From NCBI GenBank assembly GCA_000226015.1, contig JH152955.1:8618-30779 (forward strand): a stretch of DNA of 22,162 bases, given 5' to 3'. A program made the translations under genes and the position numbers. Positions 1 through 10,079 of the stretch are shown here, piece by piece (the first letter of the stretch is position 1; each line of letters begins with the position of its first letter). The notes under the pieces were generated by a model. It did not search any database. It saw only the letters and a list, made by a program, of their open reading frames with translations, and was not told the DNA's origin. Source of the DNA: Mnemiopsis leidyi. Taxonomy: Eukaryota > Ctenophora > Tentaculata > Lobata > Bolinopsidae.

Positions 1-20
1 GAATGAATATAATGTAACAG

Positions 21-3000
21 ATTTATCACAGGTTTGCAAATTACATACCTAGTGTGAACTCAGCTGTTACATGGTCAGATTCATATAACTGGCATGGCAA
101 TTGCCACATATGCAGTGATATTCAGAAGGTTCCAAAATCAATCGACAAGAAGGACATGGTTGTAATAGCAGGATTCATTTTCCAATGGACCCCTCTTCTC
201 TTTAATGTATGTTGTGTTCAACTTTAAAATTACCTCGTCTTTGAGACCAGACCAAGATTGACAATTTAAAGATGTTATCATCAGATGTCACGAATCTGGC
301 CTCCATGGTTTTTCTTGCCATTTGCCAAACAGTATTAAATATTTGAACAATTTTCAGTGGCTGAATTCACTATTGAACCAAGAAGTTAAGGCCCAGAAAT
401 TTTACATCATATACAATAACATAACTGAGCATGATGAGGTCATCAAGAGTGTTGTCAATACTGTTGGATTTGATGGACTTGTTCTTGACCATACATTTTT
501 CAAGTAAGTTTCAGTTTGCGAAAGTTAGTAGATTTATGTGTTAAGTCGAAGAACCTAATGTATGACTTGATTTTTGTTAAATTTTTGACAATTTGTTCCC
601 TAGACTGTATTAGTCCTGCACAATGAAAAATCCACGACTATGATTACTTAAATTGGCTGTTATGCATGAATATAATCTATTTTTAGGGATAAAGATGTCA
701 GTGATATAAGGGGACACTCAACTGTGATGTGTTCTGCTTTAGATTGCTCTTATCTATTTACTGTCGACAGTGAGGCTAGTCATTTTTATCTAATAATCAC
801 TCAAATTAGATGCACACACATAAAAATTTAGACTTTTCATGGTCAAAATTTTGACCATTTTATCACAGTCATATCAGAAATTTAACTTTGGTTATGGCCA
901 ACATTTTTATGACCATGATCATGACACCCAGACATAGGTCGAATAGTCAAAATGTTGTGGTCATCTTACTCATCCTCCTTAGTTTAGTGCTCCAGTGAAT
1001 ATATTTAGAATGCAACCGGCCAATTACAAGAGCCAAAGGATCATTAGGCCATTGACGATTAGGTAGTTTTTACCATTCTTTATTCACCCAAGACTTAGCT
1101 ACTACAAGTGTAGCTACTTATTTAACCCTCAATTACGGTTTCCTTTTCATTTGGCTGAGTCGACCAGGGGCTGCATAAACCCAACGGAGTCCTTAGCAGA
1201 GTGTCAAAGACGCTCGCCCAATGACTGGGCGGCACAGAGATTCGAACCCGGGACCTCCCGAATAGAAGTATGATGCTCTAAGCTCTGCGCCACTCGGCCA
1301 TCATTAAGTAACACAAGAATTTAACAGGTAGCTTTATTGCGGAACAATATTATCACTCACCTGGTGCAGTTCAACAAGTCAGTTATCACAGCCCCTGTTA
1401 CTACTGGCAGAGAGCGCTCCAACTTCTGGGGGGACATCACCGAAAAAGGCTGGTACAGGCGGTCACCTGACTACTTCGATATCATCGAGTAAGTTGCTGC
1501 ATTTTTTAAGTGAAACTCTGAATGTAACCTAATTTTGTTCTCATATTCAGTTATGCAAGAAATTATGTTTATTATGTATGCAAATGACTGTACATGTATT
1601 TGCTGTAACTTATTTTCTAATTCCCCTCAGTGGAGCCTGGGGCTTGTTTGTAGTGCCATACATCAAATCTATGTACCTGACTCGATCTGACGCACTCCCT
1701 GATTATCAGGGACATGGAATGTACAGCGACAGGTAAAATTTCGGAATAAGATTTATAATTTCTTATTTCGACTGTAAAAAACCCCCAAGATCCGTCTTTA
1801 CAATTTACTTAATTGATTAATTTACTGTTGCCTCACAAGCCTTGCTAAACCTAACAGTGACACCGACATGGCAATGTGCGCAAACTACAGGAACAAGACC
1901 ACTCTAATGTGGCTTGCATCTACTCTCAATTGTGCCATTTACACAGTGAGATTGATATGTTAAGTTGTACATGGTGTTCAAGTGGGTTTTGTGGTGTTGA
2001 ATATAGGGGTTTTAAGCTGTGGGTATTGTCAAGTTACTGAGTTATGTGATACACAATATAAGGTTTCATACACATTACACATACTTAGTTTTGGTACTCA
2101 TACTTAGTTTTGATAAACAATAAACATACTTAGTTTTGAAACACATACTTAGTTTTGATACACACTCTTAGGTTTGATACATATACTTAGTTTTGATCAT
2201 TATCAAATTCAAGCATAGAAAAGTTTTCTCAATATTTATTTGTTTCCAAGAAGTTGTCAACACTGCAATCCCTTCTTCTGCAGGACATGACTCTACCCGA
2301 TGTGTCCCTACCTTTGCCAGACTCCGACTTATACGCGGCTGCATCTAACTGGCATTCTTGGGTAGATTTCTCTCTAAACAAAGAGGTATAGCATTATTTC
2401 TTTTTTTCTATGTAGGTTCTGAATTAAACACATATTACTATTGATAGAGTTGAGTCAGCCGAACAAATATTGTATTTGTATTTGTTACACCTGTACAAAT
2501 ATTCACCAGGACTCCTGTCACGATGTGATCTTTCCACTCTATCTATAAACCTACTAAATATAAACATACTAAATATAAACATACTAAATATAAACCTACT
2601 AAATATAAACCTACTAAATATAACCCACTATTCAGGTTGCATTTTCTGTTCTTCCTGTCGACGAATTTGCTGGGGGTTGTTCCGATGAGAATCTTGTGTT
2701 ACCCCTGTTCACTGGTAAGTTATGTGAATCTGTACTGAAATGTCAGCTTATATCGAGCCACCAGGTGGTACAGAAATATAGCCATCAAACAACCGCCTTA
2801 TATTAAATATTATTACATCTGCGATGTTAGATCATGTGCTTTGGTTAAAACCTGGATTTCTTACCCAGAGGTTTACTGTGCAGCCTTTACGAAAGCCTTC
2901 CTTTCATACACATGGTCACAGTCTTCTGTGTCTAAAGTACAAACACTACCTGTGACTGAGCTGCGTTATCACGTGATTGTTGAGGGTGTTCTTAGTAAAG

Positions 3001-3621
3001 GTGTCATCCCTTATATTAAACAACAGTTCGGTATTGGTGAGTCAATTTTATGAGTTTTATATAATTCTAAAAAATGTTAGTTTATTAAATTTGGAGTTTT
3101 GAAGTCTATTTAAACCAACGGATCACAAATTTTGACTCAATCCAGAAGTCTTATAAGAATTCATCAATTAATTTAATGATCAAATTCTATTACAGAAACA
3201 GACTTAACGATTCTTCATGAGGAAATGACTGTGTTTATACAACACCCTAATATGGACACTGAGCTATACCTGACACCACGGCTGGATAACAATCAGCGAG
3301 CATTCTATGTTGTCTGGTTCTGGACAGATAATCCAGAGCAGGTACCCACTAGTTTATATCCAGTCACTGGCACTGCACACTGCACACTGCGCTTGTCGCC
3401 AGTAAATCTTATTTTCGCCTGTATTATTTGATTAAAAAACCTACAATTGCTTTGATTAAATCGTGTATTATCCCCAGGGAGTTAACTTTCTGGAAGAGTC
3501 CTGTAAGGTACACCTACCCCCTGGAAGCCTGTTAGTGCTTGAAGACAAAGGACAAAACATGATCGATCTTATCACTGCTGATTCACGGAATGTGGGGATT
3601 TATACCCGAGTTTATGCTTAA
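21..3621 (+). CDS. PLOD/lysyl hydroxylase-like protein, 5'-partial, probably catalytically inactive
   Basis: Homologue of procollagen-lysine 2-oxoglutarate 5-dioxygenases, which hydroxylate collagen lysines in the ER. The model joins 21-206, 358-503, 687-769, 1332-1488, 1631-1732, 1858-1945, 2284-2385, 2636-2714, 2869-3036, 3196-3341 and 3478-3621. All joins have GT-AG ends and keep one frame for 466 residues to a TAA, against about 730 for full-length vertebrate PLODs, so the N-terminal glycosyltransferase part lies outside the window. PLOD hallmarks appear in order: VITAPVTTGRERSNFWG (family ITAP..SNFWGAL), RRSPDYFDI, DTDMAMCANYRN (family DPDMAFCAN.R) and LPLFTEVYC (family FPIFTEVAC). In the C-terminal dioxygenase domain the iron-binding HHD motif aligns with NNQ, and the second histidine region (THYHEG in the family) aligns with QNMIDL. 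The Fe(II) triad therefore appears lost. The first visible acceptor (20 or 31) and the weak GTAG acceptor at 1331 are the least certain joins. Family assignment is firm; inactivity is inferred by manual alignment. Confidence 0.85.
839..858. repeat. 20-bp perfect palindrome in PLOD-like intron
   Basis: ATGGTCAAAATTTTGACCAT reads the same on both strands with no spacer. Further GGTCA/TGACC-like words follow within 110 bp (TATGACCATGATCATGAC near 916 and GTCAAAATG near 947). It lies in the intron between exons 687-769 and 1332-1488. It may be the core of a decayed inverted-repeat element or chance in AT-rich DNA. I see no flanking target duplication. Confidence 0.6.
1048..1299 (-). mobile_element. 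tRNA-derived SINE in an intron, with target-site duplication
   Basis: Read on the minus strand, the head (1299 down to about 1228) looks like a tRNA. It has an A-box-like GAGTGGCGCAGAGCTTAGAG and a B-box GGTTCGAATCT at 1238-1248, which form an internal RNA polymerase III promoter. The body contains GGTCGACTCAGCC (1153-1165), a core word that I recall from central domains of several invertebrate SINE families. The element is bounded by ATCATTAG (1040-1047) and ATCATTAAG (1300-1308), a likely 7-8 bp target-site duplication. It sits antisense in the intron between exons 687-769 and 1332-1488, just 32 bp before the acceptor. A functional tRNA gene is unlikely because the head lacks a clean 3' acceptor arm and is joined to a longer body. 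Confidence 0.78.
2078..2198 (+). repeat. Degenerate tandem repeat, CATACTTAGTTTTGATA-type units
   Basis: About six imperfect copies of a unit built on ATACTTAGTTTTGATA, spaced 19-26 bp, lie in the intron between exons 1858-1945 and 2284-2385. The array ends about 85 bp before the next acceptor. Each unit contains TACTTAG, loosely branch-point or acceptor-like. Confidence 0.75.
2551..2625 (+). repeat. 15-bp tandem repeat, branch-point-like, just upstream of an exon
   Basis: Five near-perfect copies of CTACTAAATATAAAC start at 2551, 2566, 2581, 2596 and 2611. The array ends 10 bp before the exon that begins at 2636 (acceptor CTATTCAG). Each unit contains TACTAAA, close to the TACTAAC branch-point consensus. 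A long open frame through here is only the repeat read as protein. Confidence 0.9.
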
Positions 3622-4077
3622 TTTGAAATTTTAGGGGGACTATGTAATTATGAAAAAGGAAAGCTATTCAAAACGTTATTATAACTTTATAATGCATGTT
3701 TAATATTTCATGTAAATTTTAATATAATCGTGAATGACCACAATGATATCAGTTGTTAATGTAGAGGTTGCATTTAAGATGGGAATTGTCATGAGATAAG
3801 TTCATGCAAGGCAAACATACAGTATCTATACATTTGATTTTCAATACTTAAATATTCAAGAATACAGCTGAGAAGGATCTTGGTGCTGCTGTAGGTATTG
3901 TTGTTTATTTAAATTAAATCTCATCATGTCATATTTGTTTTAAAAAATCTCTAGGACTCATAATTATAGAAAGATAAAACTTATGTTCAAACTTATTAGA
4001 CTTCAATACATAGATATGAATAATTCATAATAACTCTATTAGCCACAGAACAACTTATTAACAAGATATTTCAGATT
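3622..4077. other. Intergenic stretch between PLOD-like and sororin-like genes
   Basis: About 456 bp of AT-rich sequence without a convincing open frame or repeat. At its end, TTATTAAC followed by GATATTTCAG (ending 4074) looks like a branch point and 3' splice acceptor only 3 bp before the next ATG. The sororin-like gene may therefore have a spliced or trans-spliced leader. Confidence 0.5.
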
Positions 4078-6267
4078 ATGGTCAATTTAAGGAGACGTCC
4101 AAGGTTACAGAGGCAATGCAACATACCAAAAGAAAGAGAACCTGTTTCATTGATTTCTAACCCAAACAAAACTCCTAAAAGAGGTGGCAAGGAAAATGTT
4201 GTCTCAACCAAGACTTCAGTTGGTAAAAACACCTCAAAACTTCCCAAGACACAGAAAAGTCAAGCTGAAGTTGTGGATAAACAAGAGCTAGAAATTGAAG
4301 GATCAAAAAGTGTGAATTCTAGGAGGAGTAAACGAAGTAGACTCGACAAATCTGCTAATGCCGACGGAGCTACCAAAACGACTCCAGACGGCTTGGTGTA
4401 TGAAATCGGGAGACGCAAGCCTAGTGATGGTTCTGGCACAGATGAATTTGTTCTGCGTCTCAATAACTCCGTTAATCCTAAATCAAAGAGCAAAAAGAAA
4501 CCTGTAACTTCAAGAAATGATGTTTTAGTTGGATCACCAAAGAAGCAAAGCCCTGTTTGCCCTGAAGAGAAAAGTCCTAAAAGCCCCCCTCTATCTAAGA
4601 GAAAGAACTCCAAGTCTCCTCTACGACTATCACTTAAACCTGAACCTCGTTCCCCAAACCAGGTGTTCAAACTCCCCAGATCAAGTTGTGCTAGGAAGCA
4701 ACGGGTCAGCGTAGAAGTTGCAGCAGAGGTACAGAACCAGGAAGAATCCCTCTCTGTTTGCTCTATGATCCTTAAAAAGAAAAAACGAAAAAGCAGTGAA
4801 GGAACTGCGGCAAGCGAACAAGAGATAAGTAATAAAATAATATCAAATAAATCTCAACATCCTTTGTTTGCCGGAATTTCCCCCATAGTGGCTTCAAAAA
4901 AGGAGATAGAAAAGCTAGAATCACTTGAAAAAAGCATGAACCTGTTTTCTTGCCCTATGAGTCCTATTAAAGATCCTGATCAAAAGGACTCTTTAAATTA
5001 CTCGAACCTTGCTTTAAAACCAGAAATAAAATCCTTGCCTAAAAGACCTAAGACAAGACCTCAGAAGAAAGTAATGGCTAAGAGCAAAGCTATAAAGAAG
5101 GACGCAGACAGGTCTCTCCTAAAAACACCAATTCGGCAAACCTTCAAAGCTAAAACTGACCCAGAGCCGGAACCTGAAGGAAATGATTCTCTTTTATTTG
5201 GAGGTAGGTTTTGCTGCTTTTTACTAGGGCTTTTTATTGGCCAATGCAATATAAATACCTCTGAAGCTGTCGCTCAAATTTAAATTGTCTGCTTAAAGAA
5301 CTGTGTTCATTATTTTTAACTGTTCCATTTAATTGGATCTTATCCATAGTCCCACTTAAACTGTGTTTATTTCTTCTTGCTTTCTTTGATACTGCTCAAC
5401 CTTCATGTCTTTGTCTCAATCAAGAGGTTATCTGTTAGCCTTTTACTGTTCTTGATCTTCATTGTTTTAAAAGCTTTTTTTTAGTTTTTATTACAAACTA
5501 AATATGATCTCCATCACTTTCTTGTTTAATTTTACACCTGCGTCATATTGCAATCTTTAGACGAAAGCGAGGACTCAGCAGACGACACACAAGCAGGATA
5601 CACACTCTATCCTCTCAGTGATAAATCCACGTGGCAGCCCAAGCCCAAAGCTACTGTCAACAAATCAAACTCAAAAAAGGATGAAACACGTGACAAAATG
5701 GTATTGTTTTTATGTGCATTTTTGTTGCTGATGGTAAAGCAGAAGAGAGCTATTTTAACTGTATTCGAATTCAATTTCAATTTCATAAGAGCCATGTCAG
5801 GTTTGTTTAACCACTACACTGATCATTCCTGGAAAGATGTCTGTTAAGAAGGTCGTTTTGAGTTGAAACATGTTGCCTTGATATTCCAGATCAAGATTTA
5901 ATTATAAACAGGTTTAAATGTTAACATTATCTGACTGGATAAAGGCAAGTTACAGGTAGTTTGATCTCTTGAGAGATTTATATTCAACCAAGGTGTATGT
6001 TCATGTTTGGGACGTGTGTTCTTTCTTATATTTGACTATTCAATTATGGCACAAGATCACGGTAACAGTCTAATGTATCATCTTTGTATGTAACCTACTT
6101 TTAGGGCTGTTCTGAAATTGGCATACCTATAATAAACTGATCAATTAATCTATGATCTATTATCTATTGGTGATAAAGAACTACTTTCACAGGATTACGA
6201 CAAGTGGCTTGCTGACCATCAAGAAGACTATGAGCAATTCAAAGATTTAGAACTTTGTGTTGAATGA
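4078..6267 (+). CDS. CDCA5: Sororin-like cohesin protector (CDCA5 family)
   Basis: Sororin binds cohesin after DNA replication and protects sister-chromatid cohesion from the release factor WAPL. It acts in the nucleus and is removed by CDK1/Aurora B phosphorylation and APC/C degradation. The model joins 4078-5203, 5561-5700 and 6193-6267 (GT-AG ends, one frame, 446 residues; human sororin is about 250). The 24-residue last exon carries the diagnostic C-terminal sororin motif: DYDKWLADHQ then YEQFKDLELCVE and stop, matching the family pattern W.....EFE..E.FDL.VE. A KEN box (GGKENV, residues 38-40) lies near the N-terminus, as expected for an APC/C-Cdh1 substrate. The rest is basic, low complexity and full of SP/TP sites (SPKKQSP, KSPKSPP, KSPLRL, GISPI, MSPIK, KTPIRQ). 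No canonical FGF PDS5/SA-binding motif is seen; LFGD at the first exon junction is the nearest. A plausible acceptor ends 3 bp before the ATG. The call rests mainly on the C-terminal motif plus the KEN box. Confidence 0.75.
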
Positions 6268-7147
6268 TTTTTTCTTTTTTATTTCGTTTCAAAAAAAGTA
6301 ACACTTTTCTTGAACAAGATCCAGATGAGCAATGACAATTGATATTTTGAAAGTTTGGAGTTGAGTAAGTGAAAATACCACTAAGCTACTTTCATATAAA
6401 ACAGTAGTTACCTATATACTGTAGCATTGGTAAATAAGAACAATAGTTTGGGCTTCTTTCCCAGAGACAGATAAATTAGTGTGAAGAAATGTTTTATAAT
6501 GTTACCTCGTTAATTTATATAAGATTTTAGTTGAATCCAATAATAATTCCCTTATTGTTGCAGCCTTGTGGTCAATCAATTGATTTTCGGAGAAGAATTC
6601 TACTATATGCTGACTTTAAAAAACGACCAATTAAGTAACAGTATTAATTAACAAAGTTTTATGCTAAGATTATAATTTTTTAGTTCAGGAAAACCTCTAT
6701 TTAAGTGCCTATCATATTATATAATGTGTAATCTTGTTCCTTAAACAACATAGTTTGATAAGCCCAAAAATAGCACCATGAATATGGTTTTACTGTACAC
6801 TTTAAAGCTTTAACTACTTATTACTTGGTACACTATTTATTATAATTTTCCGAATTTTAATTTTCATTTGTCATTTTCACAGTATTTCTCCTTTTCTTAT
6901 TTTCTTTGAATTTTTTAACTGTGTGGCATGTACAGTAAATTAATTTTAAATGCGTTATCATTTGTCCCAATTTCATTACCAAGACAATATTATGTCCAAT
7001 TTCACAACATTGAGCAAGCAAAAATTCATTAGGTTCAAGATATATAGGCAAATGAGTGGTGAATTGAAAAGATGCATTGAATTTATCACTCATTTGCCTT
7101 GTTGTCACAAAGTTTGCTAACATTTGCTTTTCCCTCAGTATTGAGTC
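6268..7147. other. Intergenic stretch between sororin-like and PAXBP1-like genes
   Basis: About 880 bp, AT-rich, without a convincing coding region. Open frames on the minus strand here overlap the start of the next gene and look like shadows. The notable structures are the hairpin at 7047-7098 and, at 7111-7138, TGCTAAC, a pyrimidine tract and CCCTCAG. The latter looks like a strong branch point and 3' splice acceptor 9 bp before the PAXBP1-like ATG. Confidence 0.5.
7047..7098. repeat. 19-bp inverted repeat (hairpin) 50 bp upstream of PAXBP1-like start
   Basis: The left arm GGCAAATGAGTGGTGAATT (7047-7065) and the right arm AATTTATCACTCATTTGCC (7080-7098) pair at 17 of 19 positions around a 14-base loop. 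It ends 40 bp before the candidate 3' splice acceptor at 7138. It could be a promoter or leader structure, or the remains of a foldback element. Confidence 0.7.
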
Positions 7148-9406
7148 ATGTTTGGTTTCAACAAAAAGAAGCACCGTCCAAACATACGTGTGAGACGTGA
7201 GGATGAAGAGGAGGCGAAGACGACAACACCTACACCCCCGCCATCCACGAAGAGCCACTCAAAAAAGTCAAAGTCTAAGAAGTCTGACAAATCTGACCGT
7301 GATTCCAGCAAGGAGAAAATGCCTAAGCTTAGTTTTGATGATGAGATCAAAGCGGAAGTTGACTTCAAAGTGAAGAAGTCCAGTATTAGCAGGAAGTTGG
7401 CACGAGAGAGGGAGCGTGAAAAGAGTAAAAAGATAAAATCTGACCAACCATCAGATGCTTTTAACGATGACGATTTTATTGTTATGGACGACATGGAACT
7501 TGATGGTGAATCCAATGATATTCAAGCAGAGTATAGGGAATCTGAAAGCAAACGAAGTAATGCTTCAGCAATTCCAGATGCCCATGCTATCCACAAAGCA
7601 AGAAAGAAGAGAGAATTGGCACGAAGACAGCAAGAATCTGCAGATTCATATATTCCTGTTCACAATCGCCGAACTCAAAGTGATGATGTATACAAGCGTG
7701 ACAATTCGAGATTCATCCGAGAAGATGATGACAGTGGAGATGAAAGAATCGACATGAAAGTTCACACAGAAGAGGATGATATCGAGGGAATCCATTTAGA
7801 AGAGGAAAAAGATGAGGAGTTTTTACGGTGGGAGATTGAGCAAATGAAAAAGGGATCATCAATTAACACTGGAACAGAAATTGTGGATAACAAAAACGCT
7901 TACACTGAAAAGCCATCAGAGAGAATGTCAACTAATGACTATATTCCCAAGTTTACATTGCCTAACATCTCAATCGAAGCTATTTCGAATGAGCTTTGTG
8001 GTGAGCTTAATTCTCTCAAATCAGTCGTTGCAGAGAGTGAACGGGACCTGGAGTCAACCAACAGAGCCCTGGAAAATTCAGAGCAAAACATCTCCAAGTA
8101 TGAGCAACAGGTTTGTGAACTTTCACAGGCATTTGAGTTTTACCAGGAAACAAAGTGCTTCATCAACGATTATTCCAAACTTCTGAGCCTGAAGATAGAT
8201 TCCATAGAACAGGTAGAAAACGACATCTATGCTCTATTCCAAAAACGTTGTGATGATGGTCGCAACTTAAGAAGGTCAGTACAGGAAAGACTTTCAATTC
8301 AAGTAGGAGTTATCAAGGGTCAACCTGACACTAGATACAACCAACCAACTGAGATCCCCAGAGAATGTCCCGACAGTGACGAAGAGGTTGAGCAGGAGTT
8401 TGTTGAGAAGTACAACTCTATCGTGGACAGATCAGAGTCCGTCATGACGGACGTGAGAGATGAGTACAGCGAGATCACCTTCGTTAAACAGCAGTTTGAA
8501 AAGTGGAAGCTGCAACAAGGGGAGAGTTATCGAAACGCCTACATTACTCAGTGTCTTCCGCTGGTCTTCTCGCCACTACTTCGCCTGGAGATGTTGGGTT
8601 GGAACCCCATTCAGCCAAGTTGTCCCAACTTCGAGGAATACTCGTGGTTTTTGTGTTTGATGACGTATGGTTACAGAGAGGGCCAGGACCCTTCCACCGA
8701 TGACCCCGACACTAACTTAATCCCAATCATTGTTAATAAGGTTCTTCTCCCTAAAGTTACCAAACTTGTTGAGTGTTGTTGGGACCCATTTTCTTCTCAG
8801 CAAACAAAGAGGCTAACTGAGCTTCTAGTGCTGCTGTTTGAAGATTATGTTCCAAAAAAGAAGAAGTCCGCCGAAAAAGATAAGCTCATTCAGGCTATAC
8901 AGCACCAAATAGAACAGTTGATAATTCATGAAGCATTTTTACCATTTACCGCTGAGCGATCATCAAATCCAGACTCAAAAGTGGAACAGTTCTTGTCGTT
9001 TCAGTACATAAAATGCATCAAGATTCTAAAAAACATTCTACTCTGGGAAGGAGTGCTCTCTCCAGATGTTGTATTCAAACTGGCAGTAGACAGTTTATTA
9101 AACCGTCACATAGTTGCGTTTCTTCAGACCTCCCAGAACTACATGGACAACGTTGAAAAAATAGACATGATCATCAAGACATTCCCTGTGTCATGGTTCG
9201 AGAGATCGGATAAGCTGCTGCCACAGTTAGTGTCGTTTGCCACGTACTTAGCCTCGTTAGTTCAGATAATAGAACGTAGACAATCTCAATGCAGCACCGA
9301 CTCGGATAGGAAGCTTCATAAAACTGCTATTAGAAAAGTCATGTCAATGTTGTTGAGAATTAATGCTATGGATTTGGTCAGAAAAGCTGCAACGAGCAGC
9401 CTGTAA
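7148..9406 (+). CDS. PAXBP1: PAXBP1/GCFC-family protein, single exon
   Basis: A nuclear GCFC-domain protein of 752 residues (human PAXBP1 is about 917). Family members associate with spliceosome disassembly factors; vertebrate PAXBP1 also links PAX3/7 to histone methyltransferase. The N-terminus (1-120) is basic, with FKVKKSS (residues about 73-79; family FKVKKSSYSKK). Next come SAIPDAHAIHKARKKRELA (about 140-158; family IPDAAFIHAARKKRQMA), an acidic stretch DDIEGIHLEEEKDEEFLRWE with WEIEQMKKG (family RWEQEQIRKG), and a coiled-coil-like segment at about 275-345. The C-terminal GCFC region (about 440 to the end) has FEKWKLQQGESYRNAYITQC, LPLVFSPLLRLEMLGW and WDPFSSQQTKRL, each with a clear counterpart in human PAXBP1. 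The start follows a strong acceptor-like sequence by 9 bp. The gene has no introns in its coding region, unlike vertebrate PAXBP1 and unlike its multi-exon neighbours. The frame is intact and hallmark residues are kept, so it is probably functional. Confidence 0.9.
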   Translation: MFGFNKKKHRPNIRVRREDEEEAKTTTPTPPPSTKSHSKKSKSKKSDKSDRDSSKEKMPKLSFDDEIKAEVDFKVKKSSISRKLAREREREKSKKIKSDQPSDAFNDDDFIVMDDMELDGESNDIQAEYRESESKRSNASAIPDAHAIHKARKKRELARRQQESADSYIPVHNRRTQSDDVYKRDNSRFIREDDDSGDERIDMKVHTEEDDIEGIHLEEEKDEEFLRWEIEQMKKGSSINTGTEIVDNKNAYTEKPSERMSTNDYIPKFTLPNISIEAISNELCGELNSLKSVVAESERDLESTNRALENSEQNISKYEQQVCELSQAFEFYQETKCFINDYSKLLSLKIDSIEQVENDIYALFQKRCDDGRNLRRSVQERLSIQVGVIKGQPDTRYNQPTEIPRECPDSDEEVEQEFVEKYNSIVDRSESVMTDVRDEYSEITFVKQQFEKWKLQQGESYRNAYITQCLPLVFSPLLRLEMLGWNPIQPSCPNFEEYSWFLCLMTYGYREGQDPSTDDPDTNLIPIIVNKVLLPKVTKLVECCWDPFSSQQTKRLTELLVLLFEDYVPKKKKSAEKDKLIQAIQHQIEQLIIHEAFLPFTAERSSNPDSKVEQFLSFQYIKCIKILKNILLWEGVLSPDVVFKLAVDSLLNRHIVAFLQTSQNYMDNVEKIDMIIKTFPVSWFERSDKLLPQLVSFATYLASLVQIIERRQSQCSTDSDRKLHKTAIRKVMSMLLRINAMDLVRKAATSSL

Positions 9407-10079
9407 ATGTTGATTTGGCTCCCTTATCAGTTTTACCATGATATTCATGTCTGATGAAATTTTAATTATTTGGTTATTTTGGGATCTAAAGAAGCCTTGT
9501 ATAATTGTTATCTAAAGAAGCCTTTATTGTTTCATCTTTCTCTGTTTTCATGACACTGTGCTCTTTTAAAGTATTGATCTGGGTGATAAAGATTATCTTA
9601 GATTAACACTAATATCATACATCTCAATACAAACGTGGCAGCCTATTGTTGATCCTTTACTACTCCTTTATATAGTTTCGTTTAGAAATATCAAGTCTAT
9701 TTCAAATGCTTTACAATCATGGCGATAAGATATTCCTTTTCAAAACGACAAATTGAAAACATAAATTGTTTTAGAAAATGTTTTTATTGATACATCAGAT
9801 TCTGCTGCAAAGTTTATCTTTTCTTGAATTGCTTTTGTATATTTAAGCTTTGTTGTATTTTAGCTTTTTCAAAAACACCTAATTGATCTATCTTTATAGG
9901 TCCAAGTTCTGTTTAAACACAAAGCAAAATATCGACGAATTTTTCTGAAAACAACAACGCTTATTAGCAAATGACATAGTTATAAAATTGCGATCTCTCA
10001 GCTTTAGAGAGTTAGAATACTTCTGTCGATACTTAAGTCCTGAGTTTGTCGAAAACCAATTAATCAATCGGATAATAAA
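9407..10079. other. Intergenic stretch after PAXBP1-like gene
   Basis: AT-rich 3' flank with no convincing coding frame. An AATAAA at 10074-10079 could serve as a polyadenylation signal, but it is far from the stop and inside the start of the next repeat region. No poly(A) tract or direct repeat frames the intronless gene, so I see no direct retrocopy hallmark. Confidence 0.4.

Noticed and set aside
1228..1299. Minus-strand tRNA gene
   Set aside because: The A and B boxes are real, but the head continues into a longer body flanked by target duplications, so it is a SINE rather than a functional tRNA gene.
2470..2688. 72-codon open frame
   Set aside because: Its leucine/asparagine/isoleucine-rich translation is the 15-bp repeat read as codons, plus an exon in the wrong frame.
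4260..4670. 136-codon minus-strand open frame inside the sororin-like exon
   Set aside because: Shadow of the lysine/serine-rich coding exon; no independent family resemblance.
6857..7258. 133-codon minus-strand open frame
   Set aside because: Overlaps the start of the PAXBP1-like gene and the AT-rich gap before it; composition is unremarkable and no family is recognised.
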